Origin: Candidatus Heimdallarchaeota archaeon AB_125
GTDB taxonomy: Archaea > Asgardarchaeota > Heimdallarchaeia > Heimdallarchaeales > Heimdallarchaeaceae
NCBI GenBank assembly: GCA_001940755.1
Contig: MEHH01000168.1
Span: forward strand, 1-6,155
DNA: 6,155 bases
Direction: 5' to 3'
Shown here: in pieces, positions 5,845 to 6,155 of the stretch
Position numbering within the stretch: the stretch's first letter is position 1
Layout: every line of letters starts with the position of its first letter
Notes under the pieces: model-generated
Database searches by the model: none
What the model saw: only the letters and a program-made list of their open reading frames with translations
What the model was told of the DNA's origin: nothing
Program-made: the position numbers and the translations under genes

Positions 5845-5852
5845 AACTTACA
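5845..5852 (-). promoter_or_regulatory. TATA-like box of the 43-codon ORF
   Basis: The minus strand reads TGTAAGTT, with the GTAAGT core starting at 5851, 26 nt before the ATG at 5825. It resembles TTAAGT and ATAAGT at the same spacing before other genes, though its first positions are weaker. Confidence 0.35.
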
Positions 5853-5864
5853 ATCTAGTAAGAA

Positions 5865-5911
5865 CACATTTTCTATTGCGTTTGCATTAATTATGCTAAA
5901 TAGAAAATGTG
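5865..5911. repeat. Perfect 13-bp inverted repeat with nested small stem
   Basis: CACATTTTCTATT at 5865-5877 is the exact reverse complement of AATAGAAAATGTG at 5899-5911. The 21-nt spacer contains GCAT (5884-5887) and ATGC (5893-5896), which can pair inside it. It lies 40 nt upstream of the 43-codon ORF on the minus strand. It is next to an A8 run on the plus strand (5915-5922). It could be an operator, a cruciform or a transcript hairpin; nothing identifies it as a transposon end. Confidence 0.6.
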
Positions 5912-5914
5912 AAT

Positions 5915-5946
5915 AAAAAAAAGGAAAGAAGGAGGAAGTAGAAGTA
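5915..5946 (-). terminator. Possible U-rich terminator for a minus-strand transcript
   Basis: Read on the minus strand this is an almost pure pyrimidine stretch ending in T8 (5922-5915). If anything is transcribed leftward from the window edge, this would be a plausible archaeal terminator for it. Read on the plus strand it is purine-rich and may instead be just upstream sequence of the box at 5960. The strand cannot be decided here. Confidence 0.25.
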
Positions 5947-5959
5947 TAGTAGCCAAGAC

Positions 5960-5969
5960 ATTTAAGTAG
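5960..5969 (+). promoter_or_regulatory. TATA-like box before the structured 3' region
   Basis: ATTTAAGTAG matches the box at 2174 and combines the cores seen at 766 and 2176. With the 26-30 nt spacing seen elsewhere, transcription would begin at about 5988-5992. No start codon occurs there, unlike at the other boxes. This favours an untranslated RNA, or a leader of about 10 nt before the ATG at 6000. Confidence 0.4.
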
Positions 5970-5986
5970 ATGTAGATTTGTATGCA

Positions 5987-6155
5987 ACACCCATTCAAAA
6001 TGAGTTATTCTCTCCCCAAAAACTTATCAGTTTTTGTGAAAAATCCTTTCAGGACTCGCCCCAAACTGGCGTCGCTATGGGTAGGCAAGGGTGTATAACT
6101 GTAAAGTTACAGTACCAGTCTTCCGGAACAGTTACATTGCTGTAAACAGCTCAAA
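5987..6155 (+). ncRNA. Candidate structured RNA, running off the right edge
   Basis: The stretch after the TATA-like box has no convincing protein gene and is dense in perfect hairpins. These are CAAAAACT/AGTTTTTG (6017-6036, loop TATC), TCCT/AGGA (6044-6054), CGCC/GGCG (6057-6071), ACTGTAA/TTACAGT (6098-6113) and GCTGT/ACAGC (6139-6150). A long-range stem ACACCC (5987-5992) with GGGTGT (6089-6094) encloses the first three. GC over 6051-6155 is 50 of 105 by hand count, clearly above the rest of the window, a known hallmark of RNA genes in AT-rich archaea. I compared it by eye with the SRP, RNase P, tRNA and 5S signatures I know and found no match. Strand is inferred only from the promoter box. 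Alternatives are a riboswitch or leader of a gene beyond the window, or a transposon end. Confidence 0.4.

Noticed and set aside
5982..6098. Plus-strand ORF of 38 codons (ATG at 5982, or 6000 in the same frame) over the hairpin-rich region
   Set aside because: The ATG at 5982 is only 20 nt from the TATA-like core and has no ribosome-binding site. The product is short and unfamiliar, and the perfect hairpins explain the sequence better. The ATG at 6000 with a short leader remains possible.
6049..6154. Minus-strand open stretch over the same region, reminiscent of a transposase C-terminal tail
   Set aside because: It is short, enters from the edge and shows no TnpB motif. The resemblance is too weak to call an IS605-type element.
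5987..6155. SRP RNA, RNase P RNA, tRNA or 5S rRNA
   Set aside because: I looked for the SRP GGAAG/AGCAG loop, RNase P GGAAAGUCC, the tRNA T-loop GTTCRAATC and a cloverleaf, and found none.
1..6155. CRISPR array, toxin-antitoxin, prophage or defence island
   Set aside because: There are no regularly spaced direct repeats, no nuclease, integrase or phage genes, and no tRNA-bounded element.

Overview
The window looks archaeal and chromosomal. It is AT-rich: GC is about one third in the coding lines I sampled by hand. Several start codons have a TATA-like box 26-30 nt upstream and no room for a leader. Two unrelated adjacent genes (zinc-ribbon membrane protein and ProXp-ala-type deacylase) share an operon with an archaeal-type Shine-Dalgarno. 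Two surface proteins end in a C-terminal membrane anchor. An Asgard (Promethearchaeota) or related lineage is plausible, but this is an impression and no marker gene here proves it.

Layout. 1-628: 3' part of a membrane-anchored beta-propeller gene, broken by one apparent -1 frameshift near 311. 629-791: terminators and a promoter. 792-1475 (+): metallo-beta-lactamase-fold hydrolase with a Cys at the usual bridging-Asp position. 1501-2094 (-): unrecognised acidic protein, convergent with it. 2095-2205: divergent promoter region. 2206-3091 (+): two-gene operon of a two-helix zinc-ribbon membrane protein and a trans-editing aminoacyl-tRNA deacylase. 3114-4799 (+): secreted, membrane-anchored M14 zinc carboxypeptidase with an Asp-rich, probably calcium-binding insert. 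4811-5665 (-): stand-alone E2-type acyltransferase catalytic domain, convergent with the peptidase. 5694-5825 (-): a 43-codon ORF directly upstream of the acyltransferase. 5826-6155: no convincing protein gene, but a perfect 13-bp inverted repeat, a TATA-like box, and a GC-richer, hairpin-dense stretch that may be a structured RNA running off the window end.

How the parts relate. I see no single dedicated system. Two cell-surface proteins (propeller and peptidase) sit among housekeeping or metabolic genes (hydrolase, tRNA quality control, acyltransferase). The clearest shared signals are regulatory. A (T/A/G)TAAGT-like box stands exactly 26 nt before the start of three genes, a diverged TTAAAC stands 26 nt before a fourth, and a TTAAGT stands 30 nt before a fifth. 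Purine/pyrimidine hairpins at the ends of transcription units are formed partly by the last codons of the genes, with the stop codon in the loop. The best candidates for something undescribed are the structured 3' end and the micro-ORF next to the acyltransferase; both need comparative data.
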